Assembly (NCBI GenBank): GCA_905213265.1
Contig: CAJMHR010000007.1
Location: 1 to 64,000 of the forward strand
DNA length: 64,000 bases
Direction: 5' to 3'
Source: an uncultured Collinsella sp.
GTDB taxonomy: Bacteria > Actinomycetota > Coriobacteriia > Coriobacteriales > Coriobacteriaceae
The stretch's first letter is position 1; each line of letters opens with the position of its first letter. The notes beneath the pieces were generated by a model that was not told the origin of the DNA, made no database searches, and worked only from the letters and a program-made list of their open reading frames with translations. A program made the translations under genes and the position numbers. This document shows positions 7,256 through 15,935 of the stretch, piece by piece.

Positions 7256-8353
7256 CTAAAGCTGTCCGGCGTCTTCTAGGAGGGCGTCCCAGATCGCGAG
7301 GGCGGCGGCTGCTTCGGCTACGGGGACGGCTCGGGGGACGATGCAGGGATCGTGACGGCCGTGGACCGAGAGCTCGGCATTTTCCATGGCGTCCATGTCC
7401 ACCGTCTGCTGCTCGCGGCCTATGGAGGGCGTCGGCTTCACGGCCATACGCCACATGACGGGCGCGCCGGTGGAGATGCCGCCCAGAATGCCGCCGGCGT
7501 TATTGGACTCGACCTCGATCTCGCCGGTCTCGGCATCGATGCGATACGGATCGTTGTTCTCGCTGCCGCGCATGGCGGCCACGGCAAAGCCCATGCCAAA
7601 CTCCACGCCCTTTACGGCGGGAATGCCAAAGGCGATTTGCGCGATGCGGTTCTCGATGCCGTCGAACATGGGGTCGCCGATGCCCGCGGGAAGCCCGTAA
7701 ATGCCGCACTCCACGATGCCGCCGATGCTGTCGAGTTCGTCGCGCGCGGCTAGGATTTCCTCGCGCATACGGCCGGCTGCGGCGGCGTCAATGCACGGTA
7801 GATCGTTCGTAAGGATCGCCTTGCGGTCGGCCTCGCGATAGACCATATCGTCCATCGGAAGGTCGGAGATGCCGCCGATTTGCGCCACGTGAGCCATCAC
7901 CCGAATACCGCGGGCCTCGAGTGCCTGCAGCGCAATGCCGCCGGCGATGCATAAGGGTGCCGTTAGGCGGCCGGAAAAATGCCCACCACCAGCGACATCG
8001 TGCATGTTGTGGTACTTCACGCGCGCAGGGAAGTCCGCATGTCCGGGACGGGGCTTGCGGCGCAGCTCGGAGTAATCCTTGGAGCGCGTGTTGGTGTTCT
8101 CGATAATCGCGGCGATGGGCGCGCCGGTGGTATGTCCATCGACAACACCGGCGATGATGTGGGCGGCGTCGGCCTCGCGGCGCTTGGTTGCGGTCTCGTC
8201 GCGACCGGGGGCGCGACGGTCCAAAAAGGCCTGCAGCTGCTCCTGGTCCACGGCGATGCCCGCCGGGATGCCATCGAGCGAGCAGCCGATAGCGGGGGAG
8301 TGCGATTGGCCGAAGATGCTTAAGTGCAAGACGTTGCCAAAGGTCGAGGACAT
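7256..8353 (-). CDS. aroC: Chorismate synthase
   Basis: A 365-residue protein of normal size that makes chorismate from EPSP with reduced FMN. It shows the family start TFGNVLHLSIFGQSHS, the RRAPGRD region with the arginine and histidine residues that bind EPSP, DVAGGGHFSGR, and the C-terminal RHDPCIVPRAVPV. It begins one base after the aroA stop, so it is coupled to aroA. The repeat element lies downstream. Confidence 0.97.
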   Translation of the reverse strand: MSSTFGNVLHLSIFGQSHSPAIGCSLDGIPAGIAVDQEQLQAFLDRRAPGRDETATKRREADAAHIIAGVVDGHTTGAPIAAIIENTNTRSKDYSELRRKPRPGHADFPARVKYHNMHDVAGGGHFSGRLTAPLCIAGGIALQALEARGIRVMAHVAQIGGISDLPMDDMVYREADRKAILTNDLPCIDAAAAGRMREEILAARDELDSIGGIVECGIYGLPAGIGDPMFDGIENRIAQIAFGIPAVKGVEFGMGFAVAAMRGSENNDPYRIDAETGEIEVESNNAGGILGGISTGAPVMWRMAVKPTPSIGREQQTVDMDAMENAELSVHGRHDPCIVPRAVPVAEAAAALAIWDALLEDAGQL

Positions 8354-8354
8354 G

Positions 8355-9674
8355 CTATTCCTCCTCGAGTGTGACCTTGCCGCCCAGCAGGCGGTAGTGG
8401 TCGAAGAAATCGGGATAGGACTTGTTGACGGCCTCGGCGCCGTGGATCACGACCTCGCCGGTGGCGCGACTTGCGGCGATGGCTGCCATCATGGCGATGC
8501 GGTGGTCGTTGTGCGAATCGACCTCGCCGCCGGTAAAGGCATCGACACCCTTGATGATGAGGTCGTCACCGGCAATGCGCACCTGCGCGCCCAGCGCGGT
8601 GAGCTCGCGGGTGGTGGTGGCCAGACGGTCGGATTCCTTGATGCGCAGACGGGCGCAATCGCGGATAAAGGTGCGGCCCTGTGCCAGTGAGGCCACGGCC
8701 GAGATAACGGGCACCAGGTCTGGAATGTCGTGGGCGCTCATCTCAAAGCCGGCGAGTTTGTCGGACTGCACGGTGGCGGCGTTGGTGGAGCGCACGATGC
8801 GGGCGCCAAAGCGCGAAAGCGCGGCAAGCACGTTGCGGTCGCCCTGCGCGGAGCTCAGCGACACGCCCTCCACGGTGATGGGGTCGGTGCCGATGGCGCC
8901 GGCGCACAACCAAAAGGCGGCGTTGGACCAGTCGCCCTCGACGGCCACGCTGCCGGGCGTGCGGTACGAGCCGCTGCTCACGCGGAAGTTCGTGACCTCG
9001 GGCTGGCCGTTCTTGGCGGGGATACGCTCGACGTTGACCTCGACGCCGAAGGCCTTCATGGCTTGGATGGTCAGGTTGATATAGGGTCGGCTCTCGATTA
9101 GGCCGGTCACCTGCACGCAGGAGGGCTGGGCCAGAAGCGGGGCTGCCAGCAGCAGGCCCGAGATGTACTGCGAGCTCACGTTGCCCGGCAGCACAAAGGT
9201 GCCCGGGCGCATGCGGCCGCTCGTCTTGAGCGGAAAACCGCCCAGACCCTGCAGGTCGCAGCCGGCGGCGATGATTTCGTCCGAGAGCGGGGAGAGCGGG
9301 CGGGCGCCTAGGCGACCTTGGCCCACAAAGGTGGCCTCCGCACCCAGCGCACAGGCGACAGGCAGCATAAAACGCAGCGTGGAGCCGCTCTCGCCGCAGT
9401 CGAGCGTGCCACCGGCAAGGGCCTTGAGCAGGCCAAACTCAACGCTCTTCATGGTGGGGTGGACCTGGAAGCCGTCCTCGACGGTCTCGATGCGAGCGCC
9501 GAGCGCCGTGAGGCAGCGGACCGTGGCCTCGATGTCGGCGCAGGTGGTGTTGCAGGCGACGTGTGTCTCGCCGTTGGCAAGCGCGGCGCAGATGATCAGG
9601 CGATGCGCCATCGACTTGGACGCGATGGCAGGAACGGTGCCCTTAAGCGGGGACGGGGTGATGCGGGCTAGCAT
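8355..9674 (-). CDS. aroA: 3-phosphoshikimate 1-carboxyvinyltransferase (EPSP synthase)
   Basis: 439 residues. It joins PEP to shikimate-3-phosphate. Motifs include the N-terminal SKSMAHRLIICAAL substrate-binding helix, LDCGESGSTLRFM, and the C-terminal KESDRLATT and HNDHRIAMM. Its start overlaps the aroB stop (ATGCTAG). The conserved glyphosate-site segment LDCGESGSTLRF is of ordinary type. The gene sits in the middle of the aromatic operon. Confidence 0.97.
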   Translation of the reverse strand: MLARITPSPLKGTVPAIASKSMAHRLIICAALANGETHVACNTTCADIEATVRCLTALGARIETVEDGFQVHPTMKSVEFGLLKALAGGTLDCGESGSTLRFMLPVACALGAEATFVGQGRLGARPLSPLSDEIIAAGCDLQGLGGFPLKTSGRMRPGTFVLPGNVSSQYISGLLLAAPLLAQPSCVQVTGLIESRPYINLTIQAMKAFGVEVNVERIPAKNGQPEVTNFRVSSGSYRTPGSVAVEGDWSNAAFWLCAGAIGTDPITVEGVSLSSAQGDRNVLAALSRFGARIVRSTNAATVQSDKLAGFEMSAHDIPDLVPVISAVASLAQGRTFIRDCARLRIKESDRLATTTRELTALGAQVRIAGDDLIIKGVDAFTGGEVDSHNDHRIAMMAAIAASRATGEVVIHGAEAVNKSYPDFFDHYRLLGGKVTLEEE

Positions 9675-10774
9675 GCGGATGCGTCTCCCTTCTGGCCGAG
9701 GCCCTCGGCAATGAGTTCGTGGAAAGTGGAAAGCGGCGTGCGGTCGATGCTGCAGCGGCCAATGCCGTGCGGAATCACCAGGTCGATGGTGTCGCCCGCG
9801 CGCTTCTTGTCGTGGAGCGCCTCGGCAAAGATGACATCGGCATCTAGGTCGCAGTGGGTCTTGAGGCCATGGCGGGCGCAGAGTTCCTCAATACGACCGG
9901 GCAGCTCGGCATCGCAGACGCCGTGCAGGGCTGCGGCGCGCGTGATGATGCCCATGCCGATCGACACGCAGTTGCCGTGTCCGAGCTCAAAGTGCTCGCA
10001 GGCCTCGACGGCGTGTCCGGCGCTGTGTCCAAAGTTAAGGAGCTTGCGCTGGTTGGTTTCGCGCTCGTCGGCGACGACCACGGCGCGCTTGATGTCGATG
10101 TTGCGGGCGATGATGAGCGCTACGCGGGCCACATCGCGGTTGAGCAGCTCCAGCGTGAGCGGGGTCTTCTCCAGCTCGGCGAAAAGCTCCGGGTCGGCGA
10201 TCACGGCGTGCTTGACGACCTCGCCGCAGCCGTCGGCGAACTGCTCGGGCGTGAGGGTGGCCAGGCACCCCACGTCGGCGATAACCACGCTCGGCTGCCA
10301 AAAGGCGCCGGCCAAGTTCTTGCCGGCAGCCAGGTCGATGGCGGTCTTGCCGCCCACCGACGAATCCACCATGGCGAGCAGGCTCGTCGGGATCTGCACA
10401 AACTTGCAGCCGCGCATGTAGGTCGCGGCCACAAAGCCCGCCACATCGCCCACGACGCCGCCCCCGAGTGCCACGATCACGTCGGAGCGCGAAAGCTCGT
10501 GCTCGGCCACAAACTCCAAAATGGCAACATAGGTTTCGGCGCGCTTATGGGCCTCGCCGGCCTCGAAGGTGCAGATGCTCACTTCGTAGCCTGACGCCTC
10601 CAGGCTCTGCTTAACGGGCATCTGGTAGAGCGGGCCCACGTTGGTGTCCGTCACGATGACGGCCTTGGTGCCGCCGGCAGTGGCGCGCACGAGCGGTCCC
10701 GCCTGCTCCAGCAAAAACGTGCCAACATGCACCTGGTAGGGGCGTGCAGTGTCGATATCGATGGTAATCGCCAT
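9668..10774 (-). CDS. aroB: 3-dehydroquinate synthase
   Basis: 368 residues. It cyclises DAHP to 3-dehydroquinate with NAD and a divalent metal. The NAD-binding segment reads VIVALGGGVVGDVAGFVAATYMRG, here noted as GGGVVGD plus TYMRG. The metal ligands sit in GEVVKHAV and NFGHSAGHAVE. It overlaps aroA by seven bases at its 3' end and lies 36 bases after tyrA, which carries a short spacer with a likely ribosome site (AAAGGACC). Confidence 0.96.
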   Translation of the reverse strand: MAITIDIDTARPYQVHVGTFLLEQAGPLVRATAGGTKAVIVTDTNVGPLYQMPVKQSLEASGYEVSICTFEAGEAHKRAETYVAILEFVAEHELSRSDVIVALGGGVVGDVAGFVAATYMRGCKFVQIPTSLLAMVDSSVGGKTAIDLAAGKNLAGAFWQPSVVIADVGCLATLTPEQFADGCGEVVKHAVIADPELFAELEKTPLTLELLNRDVARVALIIARNIDIKRAVVVADERETNQRKLLNFGHSAGHAVEACEHFELGHGNCVSIGMGIITRAAALHGVCDAELPGRIEELCARHGLKTHCDLDADVIFAEALHDKKRAGDTIDLVIPHGIGRCSIDRTPLSTFHELIAEGLGQKGDASAC

Positions 10775-10810
10775 AAGCTTCGGTCCTTTCGACCTGGCGT
10801 GATAGGTGGT

Positions 10811-11725
10811 CTAGTGGGAGGCCTCGTCGTCGAGCGCGCGCTTAATGCGGTCGCCCTCGGCAAGGAGATTCTCCAGATAGCGCTGGTCGCGGTTCTTGAG
10901 CGCACGGCTGTAGGCGCCAAGCGACTCGATTAGATGGTCGATCTCGAAGGCGAGCGCGTCGGCGTCGTCGATCATGAGCTCGGACCACATTTGCGGGTTG
11001 AGGTGCGCCACGCGGGTGAGATCGCGGTAGCTACCGGCCGATAAGCCGTGGTGGACCTGGGCAGTGGGGCTCTTTACGTAGGCGTTGGACACCACGTGCG
11101 CAAGCTGGCTCGTGAAGGCGATGACGCGGTCGTGCTCGGCGGCGCTGGTCACGGTGAACTTGCCAAAGCCCAAGGGGCGCACCATCTCGCGCACCTGGCC
11201 CAAAAGCTCCAGTTTGAGCGCATCGTCCACCGCGGGCGGCACGAGCACGAGTGGCGCGCCCTGGAACAGGTCGGCGCGGGAGTGTGCGTAGCCCGAGTAC
11301 TGCGTGCCCGCCATGGGGTGTGCGCCCACAAAGTAAAAGCCGTGCTTACGGGCAAGCTCAAAGGCACGTTCGCACACGATGCCCTTGACGCCCACGGTGT
11401 CGATCACTACGGGACCCATGATGGCCTCGGTGTCGGTGGCGTCGGCGAGGGCCTGGGCATGCGCCTCGAGCCACTCGATGCAGGCCTCGGGGTAGCAAGC
11501 CAGGACGATGATGTCGCATTCGCCGAGTGTCTTGTCGTTGAGCTCTCCGGCGACAGTGCCCATGCTGGCGGCCGTCATGACATCGTCATCGGGGTCCCAG
11601 GCCAGCACGCGGACGCCCGCCTGCGCATAGCCGCGGGCAAAACTGCCGCCGATGAGGCCCAGGCCCACGATGCCGGCGCACTTGGGGCCGCCCTGGTTAA
11701 CGCGCGCGTTTCTCACCGTACCCAT
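10811..11725 (-). CDS. tyrA: Prephenate dehydrogenase
   Basis: 304 residues. It oxidises prephenate to 4-hydroxyphenylpyruvate on the way to tyrosine. The NAD-binding site GLGLIGGSFARG is near the N terminus. The family motifs GAHPMAGTQYSGY and SAAEHDRVIAFTSQLAHV are present. There is no ACT domain and no fused mutase, unlike the enteric TyrA, so chorismate mutase must come from PheA. It starts three bases after the DAHP synthase stop. Confidence 0.94.
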   Translation of the reverse strand: MGTVRNARVNQGGPKCAGIVGLGLIGGSFARGYAQAGVRVLAWDPDDDVMTAASMGTVAGELNDKTLGECDIIVLACYPEACIEWLEAHAQALADATDTEAIMGPVVIDTVGVKGIVCERAFELARKHGFYFVGAHPMAGTQYSGYAHSRADLFQGAPLVLVPPAVDDALKLELLGQVREMVRPLGFGKFTVTSAAEHDRVIAFTSQLAHVVSNAYVKSPTAQVHHGLSAGSYRDLTRVAHLNPQMWSELMIDDADALAFEIDHLIESLGAYSRALKNRDQRYLENLLAEGDRIKRALDDEASH

Positions 11726-11728
11726 GGG

Positions 11729-12751
11729 CTACTCCATGGTTCCTTGGCAGACAACCTCGCGGATGGCTCGGATGCGGCGCATGGTGTCGTCGAACTGATC
11801 GGGGGTGAGGGCCTGGGCGCCGTCGGACCAGGCGCGGCTCGGCTCGTCGTGGACCTCGATCTCCAGGCCGTTGGCACCGCAGGCGGTCGCGGCGAGCGCC
11901 ATGGGCTCAACGTAGCGGGTGTAGCCGGTGGCGTGGCTGGGGTCGGCAACGACGGGCAGGTGCGATAGGTGGTGTAGCACCGGCACGGCGTTAAGGTCGA
12001 ATGTGTTGCGGGTGCGGGTCTCGAAGGTGCGGATGCCGCGCTCGCACAGGATGACGTTGTCGTTGCCCTCGCTCATGATGTACTCGGCGGCCATGAGCAG
12101 CTCATCGATCGTGCCGGACATGCCGCGCTTAAGCAAGATCGGAGTCTGGGTCTTGCCGACCTCCTTGAGCAGGGGGAAGTTCTGGGCGTTGCGGGCGCCG
12201 ATCTGCATGACGTCAATCTTCTTGTCCAAGAAGACCTGCACGTCGCGTGGGTCCATGATCTCGGTAACGATCGGCATGTCGAGCTCGGCAGACGCCTCGC
12301 ACAGCAGGTCGAGGCCGGCGGGGCCCATGCCCTGGTAGGCGTAGGGGGAGGTGCGGGGCTTGTAAGCACCGCCGCGCAGCATCGTGGCGCCGGCGGCCTT
12401 CACGCGGCGTGCGATGCGGATGAGGTTCTCGCCCTCGACGGAGCAGGGACCGGCGATGACCTGGAACTGGTCGCCGCCGATCTTGACGCCGTGGCCGCAG
12501 TCGATGACGGAGTCCTCGGGGTGGAACTTGCGGTTGGCACGCTTGAACGGCTCGGAGACGCGCTGCACGCGCTCGACGACGTCCATGGACTCGAGCAGGA
12601 ACGGGTCGATCTTGGTCGTATCGCCCACCAGGCCGATGATCGTCTCGTTCTCGCCGCGCGAGACATCGGTCTTCAGGCCCTTTTTCTCAATCCAGCTGAC
12701 GATATGGCCGACGGCCTCGTCGCTGGCACTTTGCTTTAGAATTGCAATCAT
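11729..12751 (-). CDS. aroF: 3-deoxy-7-phosphoheptulonate (DAHP) synthase, type I-beta
   Basis: About 340 residues. First enzyme of the pathway, joining PEP and erythrose-4-phosphate. The start was set at ATG 12751 (MIAILKQS); the longer frame to 12799 reads through a hairpin and is unlikely. Residues 1-70 form a ferredoxin-like regulatory domain as in Thermotoga-type enzymes (GLVGDTTKID). The barrel follows with GPCSVEG, RGGAYKPRTSPYAYQG, and DPSHATG. It lacks a fused chorismate mutase. It is first in the aromatic operon, and the leader upstream may regulate it. Confidence 0.95.
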   Translation of the reverse strand: MIAILKQSASDEAVGHIVSWIEKKGLKTDVSRGENETIIGLVGDTTKIDPFLLESMDVVERVQRVSEPFKRANRKFHPEDSVIDCGHGVKIGGDQFQVIAGPCSVEGENLIRIARRVKAAGATMLRGGAYKPRTSPYAYQGMGPAGLDLLCEASAELDMPIVTEIMDPRDVQVFLDKKIDVMQIGARNAQNFPLLKEVGKTQTPILLKRGMSGTIDELLMAAEYIMSEGNDNVILCERGIRTFETRTRNTFDLNAVPVLHHLSHLPVVADPSHATGYTRYVEPMALAATACGANGLEIEVHDEPSRAWSDGAQALTPDQFDDTMRRIRAIREVVCQGTME

Positions 12752-12761
12752 GGTGTGCCTC

Positions 12762-12824
12762 TCACCTCGATGGATAACCCTTGCAAAAACGGCCCGCATC
12801 GCGAGCCGTGTATATATGGTGCAT
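12762..12824 (-). other. Candidate leader ORF upstream of aroF
   Basis: A 20-codon ORF (starting MHHIYTARDAGRF, with two Tyr, one Phe and two His) runs from ATG 12824 to a TGA that touches the aroF ribosome site. A terminator-like hairpin lies inside it, so ribosomes on the leader could affect the hairpin. There is no separate evidence that it is translated; aromatic codon enrichment is modest. Confidence 0.3.
12783..12809 (-). terminator. Terminator-like hairpin (possible attenuator) in aroF leader
   Basis: On the minus strand ACGGCTCGC pairs with GCGGGCCGT (nine pairs, one wobble) around GAT, followed by TTTTT. It lies about 30 bases before the aroF ATG, in the transcript orientation. This is the right place for attenuation of the aromatic operon. 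No T-box motif is seen. Confidence 0.55.
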
Positions 12825-12832
12825 GAGAGTTT

Positions 12833-12862
12833 ATACTATCTGACTCGCTTTTGCCTTCTAAA
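12833..12862 (-). promoter_or_regulatory. Possible promoter of the aromatic operon
   Basis: On the minus strand TTTAGA (12857-12862) and TAGTAT (12833-12838) are spaced 18 bases apart. Transcription would start near 12826, just before the candidate leader ORF. Match to consensus is moderate. Confidence 0.35.
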
Positions 12863-12914
12863 GTGGGCCGTTGCGCCGCGTCTTCCTCGGAATTGCAAAG
12901 CTTTTTCTTTTATT

Positions 12915-12944
12915 TTGATAGCCCGAGGTGCACTTGGGTATAAT
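12915..12944 (+). promoter_or_regulatory. Promoter of tRNA-Arg(CCG)
   Basis: TTGATA (12915-12920), an 18-base spacer, and a perfect TATAAT (12939-12944). The expected start is about 5 bases before the mature tRNA. Confidence 0.75.
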
Positions 12945-12955
12945 GCCAAACGTTG

Positions 12956-13032
12956 GCCCTATTAGCTCAGGGGATTAGAGCGTCTGCCTCCGGAGCAGAA
13001 GGCCGTTGGTTCGAATCCAACATGGGGCACCA
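12956..13032 (+). tRNA. tRNA-Arg(CCG), CCA encoded
   Basis: Acceptor GCCCTAT pairs with ATGGGGC (one G-T). D arm GCTC/GAGC, anticodon stem TCTGC/GCAGA with loop CTCCGGA (anticodon CCG), T arm GTTGG/CCAAC. CCA is encoded. All stems pair well. It has its own promoter and terminator. Confidence 0.95.
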
Positions 13033-13043
13033 TCGAACGTAAG

Positions 13044-13078
13044 ACCGTCCGAACCTCGCATGGTCCGGGCGGTTTTTC
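13044..13078 (+). terminator. Intrinsic terminator after tRNA-Arg(CCG)
   Basis: ACCGTCCGAACC (13044-13055) pairs with GGTCCGGGCGGT (13062-13073) with two wobble pairs, followed by five T. Confidence 0.85.
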
Positions 13079-13108
13079 TTATACCGACGCGACGTGATGG
13101 GACGTGGT

Positions 13109-15832
13109 ATGGCAGCAACGGATATCGAGCGCGGACTCTCGACCGCCGAGGTCGAGGAGCGCATCGCCGCCGGTAAGATTAACCGCAACATGGAGCTCAA
13201 GACCAAGTCGGTCAAAGAGCTCATCATCGAGAACCTCTGCACGCTGTTCAATTTGATCAACGTGATCTTGGCGTTCCTGGTCATTTTGACCGGTTCGTTT
13301 AAGAATCTGACGTTCCTGTTCGTGGTGTTCCTCAATACCGCTATTGGCGTCATCCAGTCCATGCGTTCCAAGAAGATGGTCGATAGGCTCACGCTGTTGA
13401 CCTCCAAGAAGGCCATCGCGGTGCGCGACGGCGCCGAGGTGGAGCTCGACCTGGACCAGATTGTGCTCGACGACATCATCCGCCTGGGGCGCGGCGACCA
13501 GATTCCCGCTGATGCCGTGGTGGTTTCGGGCGAGGCTCTCGTGAACGAGAGCCTGCTGACGGGCGAGAGCGACCTTATTAAGAAACAGCCCGGTTCCGAG
13601 CTTATGAGCGGCAGCTTTATCGACTCGGGTCTGCTGCGCGCCCGCGTGATCCATGTTGGCGCCGACAACTACGTGGCCAAAATTAATAACGAGGCCAAGT
13701 ACGTCAAAAAGGTCAATTCCGAGATCATGAACGCGCTTAACGCCATCGTTCGCTTTGCGAGCATCATCATGATCCCGCTCGGTTTGGCGTTATTTGCCTC
13801 GAGTGTGAGCGAGCTGTGGGATGCCGCGGGAACCCCAGGCGACAGCGCCCTTTCGTGGTGCTTCTCCGAGCTGTTGGCTGGTCATGTGCCTTCGTCGGCG
13901 CTGCTGTCCACGGTGGGCGCCCTGCTGGGCATGATCCCGCAAGGCCTGGTGCTGCTGACCTCGTCGGTGCTCGCCATCGCTACGGTGCGCTTGGCCCGCC
14001 GCAAGGTGCTGGCGCAGCAGCTCTACTGCATCGAGACTCTCGCTCGCGTCGACGTGCTGTGCCTGGACAAGACGGGCACCATCACGTCGGGCCGCATGGA
14101 GGTCGAGGGCACGTATCCGCTGCCGGTTGAGGGCGTGAGCCTAGGCGCCGGCCCGGACGAGGCGGCCGTTCCCGTCGATACCACGGTGCTCGATTTTGCG
14201 CTGGCTAACGTGGCACGTGCGACTTCGGCCGATGCCAACGAGACCTGCCAGGCGCTGCTCAACTATTACGCCGATCGCCCGGTCGAGGTGTCTGAACCGC
14301 TGTCGGTCATTCCGTTCTCGTCGTCAAAAAAATGGAGTGGCGCTTCGTTTGCGCAGGGCTCCTATGTGATGGGCGCCGCGCAGTTTGTGCTTTCGGAGCG
14401 TGTGTTTTCGCAGGTCGAGAACCGTGTCGCCGAGCTTGCCGATACCTGCCGCGTGCTCGTGGTGGCGCGCGTGGACGGCTTTACGCCCGATGGCGATATG
14501 GTGGGAGAGGCCGAGCCCGTGGGCTTTGTGACCATCCGCGACGAGATCCGTACTTCGGCGGCCGAGACCATCGGCTACTTTAACGAGCAGGGCGTGACCC
14601 TCAACGTGATCAGTGGCGACGACCCGCGTACGGTGTCGTCGATCGCACGCGTGGTGGGCGTGCCGGGGGCGGACGCTTATGTGGACGCCACGACGCTCGA
14701 TACGCCGGCCAAGCTCGATGCCGCAGTGGACCGCTACCATGTCTTTGGTCGTGTGACCCCGCAGCAGAAGCGCGAACTCGTGCAGGCGCTCAAGCGCCGC
14801 GAGCACACCGTGGCCATGACGGGCGACGGCGTCAACGACGTGCTGGCTCTCAAGGAGGCCGACTGCTCCGTTGCCATGGCGGCCGGCTCCGATGCCGCGT
14901 GCAACGTGGCCGAGATCGTACTCGTCGACAACGACTTTGCCTCGATGCCCGCCGTGGTGGCCGAGGGTCGTCGCTCCATCAACAACCTGCAGCGTTCGGC
15001 CTCGCTGTTCCTGACCAAGACGCTGTTCTCGATGGGTCTGGCGGCGCTGTGCATCGCGCTGCCGCCGTACCCCTTCGAGCCAATTCAGATGACGCTCATT
15101 AACTTCTTCTGCATCGGCGCGCCGGGCTTTGTGTTGGGCCTGGAGCCCAACAATGCTCGCGTGAAGGGGTCGTTCCTGACGAACGTGCTCAAGCGGGCAC
15201 TGCCGGCGTCGATTGCGGTCATTTTGGCTGCGGCGCTCGATATCTTTGTGGCGCGCGTGTTTGGCTTTAGCCAGCTCACGCTGTCTACGATGTGCCTGCT
15301 TACGTCGTGCGCGGCGAGCGTCAGCCTGATCTGGCGCATCTCGCAGCCACTCACGCCCCTACGTGTGGTGCTCTTTGTGTTTGTGGTCGCCGGCATCTTG
15401 GTGGGCGTTATCGGATTCCCGGAGCTGCTGTCTATTGCCAACCTGTCGATGGGCCAGATGGTTATCTTGGCTGTCATCGTGGTCTTTACCTGCTCGGTGT
15501 TCTTTAAGCTCGCCACGATGATGGATTCGCTCAAGCCGCGTCGTCGTCATGCTGCAACTGGTTTTGGCCGCGGTGTGCGCGTCCACCTGGGTCGCGGTGG
15601 CGGCAAGGTGAGCTCGACGGGTTCGACGGCCGAGCGTTTTGCCAAGCGCTTCGCCGCCGACATGGCGCAGCGCCGTGAAGATCGCACCGCTCGCGAGGCC
15701 GAGGCCCGCGCACTCGAGGGCGTGGCCCAGGCCCAGCCCAAGAAAAAGAAGTCCACGGGCGTCAAGCGCTCCCGCGTAACCAAGTCCGCCCAAGGCATCA
15801 AAGTCTCGATGCCAAGCAAGAAGAAGAAGTAA
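13109..15832 (+). CDS. P-type (E1-E2) cation-transporting ATPase with basic C-terminal tail
   Basis: About 907 residues. It carries the actuator TGES, phosphorylation site DKTGT, hinge TGDGVNDVLALK and a membrane motif GMIPQGLVLLTS (PQGL where Ca/Mg pumps have PEGL). Lack of an N-terminal heavy-metal domain and of a CPx motif argues against a P1B pump. Ca, Mg or another cation is possible, and the substrate is not clear. After the last membrane helix, the final ~100 residues are rich in Arg and Lys and end in KKKK, which is unusual. Starts at 13094 and 13097 are in frame too; none has a strong ribosome site. The gene follows a tRNA terminator closely. Confidence 0.88.
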   Translation: MAATDIERGLSTAEVEERIAAGKINRNMELKTKSVKELIIENLCTLFNLINVILAFLVILTGSFKNLTFLFVVFLNTAIGVIQSMRSKKMVDRLTLLTSKKAIAVRDGAEVELDLDQIVLDDIIRLGRGDQIPADAVVVSGEALVNESLLTGESDLIKKQPGSELMSGSFIDSGLLRARVIHVGADNYVAKINNEAKYVKKVNSEIMNALNAIVRFASIIMIPLGLALFASSVSELWDAAGTPGDSALSWCFSELLAGHVPSSALLSTVGALLGMIPQGLVLLTSSVLAIATVRLARRKVLAQQLYCIETLARVDVLCLDKTGTITSGRMEVEGTYPLPVEGVSLGAGPDEAAVPVDTTVLDFALANVARATSADANETCQALLNYYADRPVEVSEPLSVIPFSSSKKWSGASFAQGSYVMGAAQFVLSERVFSQVENRVAELADTCRVLVVARVDGFTPDGDMVGEAEPVGFVTIRDEIRTSAAETIGYFNEQGVTLNVISGDDPRTVSSIARVVGVPGADAYVDATTLDTPAKLDAAVDRYHVFGRVTPQQKRELVQALKRREHTVAMTGDGVNDVLALKEADCSVAMAAGSDAACNVAEIVLVDNDFASMPAVVAEGRRSINNLQRSASLFLTKTLFSMGLAALCIALPPYPFEPIQMTLINFFCIGAPGFVLGLEPNNARVKGSFLTNVLKRALPASIAVILAAALDIFVARVFGFSQLTLSTMCLLTSCAASVSLIWRISQPLTPLRVVLFVFVVAGILVGVIGFPELLSIANLSMGQMVILAVIVVFTCSVFFKLATMMDSLKPRRRHAATGFGRGVRVHLGRGGGKVSSTGSTAERFAKRFAADMAQRREDRTAREAEARALEGVAQAQPKKKKSTGVKRSRVTKSAQGIKVSMPSKKKK

Positions 15833-15935
15833 CTACGCGCCCTGGCGATGTTGAATTGGTGCCTTGCTCCTGTGGGGCCGTGGCGATGTTATGCTCTAAC
15901 CTCGATTGTTTGAATTGCTTCGAAAAGAGGATGCC

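Noticed and set aside
12752..12799. 16-residue N-terminal extension of DAHP synthase
   Set aside because: It would be encoded across the terminator stem, and ATG 12751 starts at the normal family N terminus.
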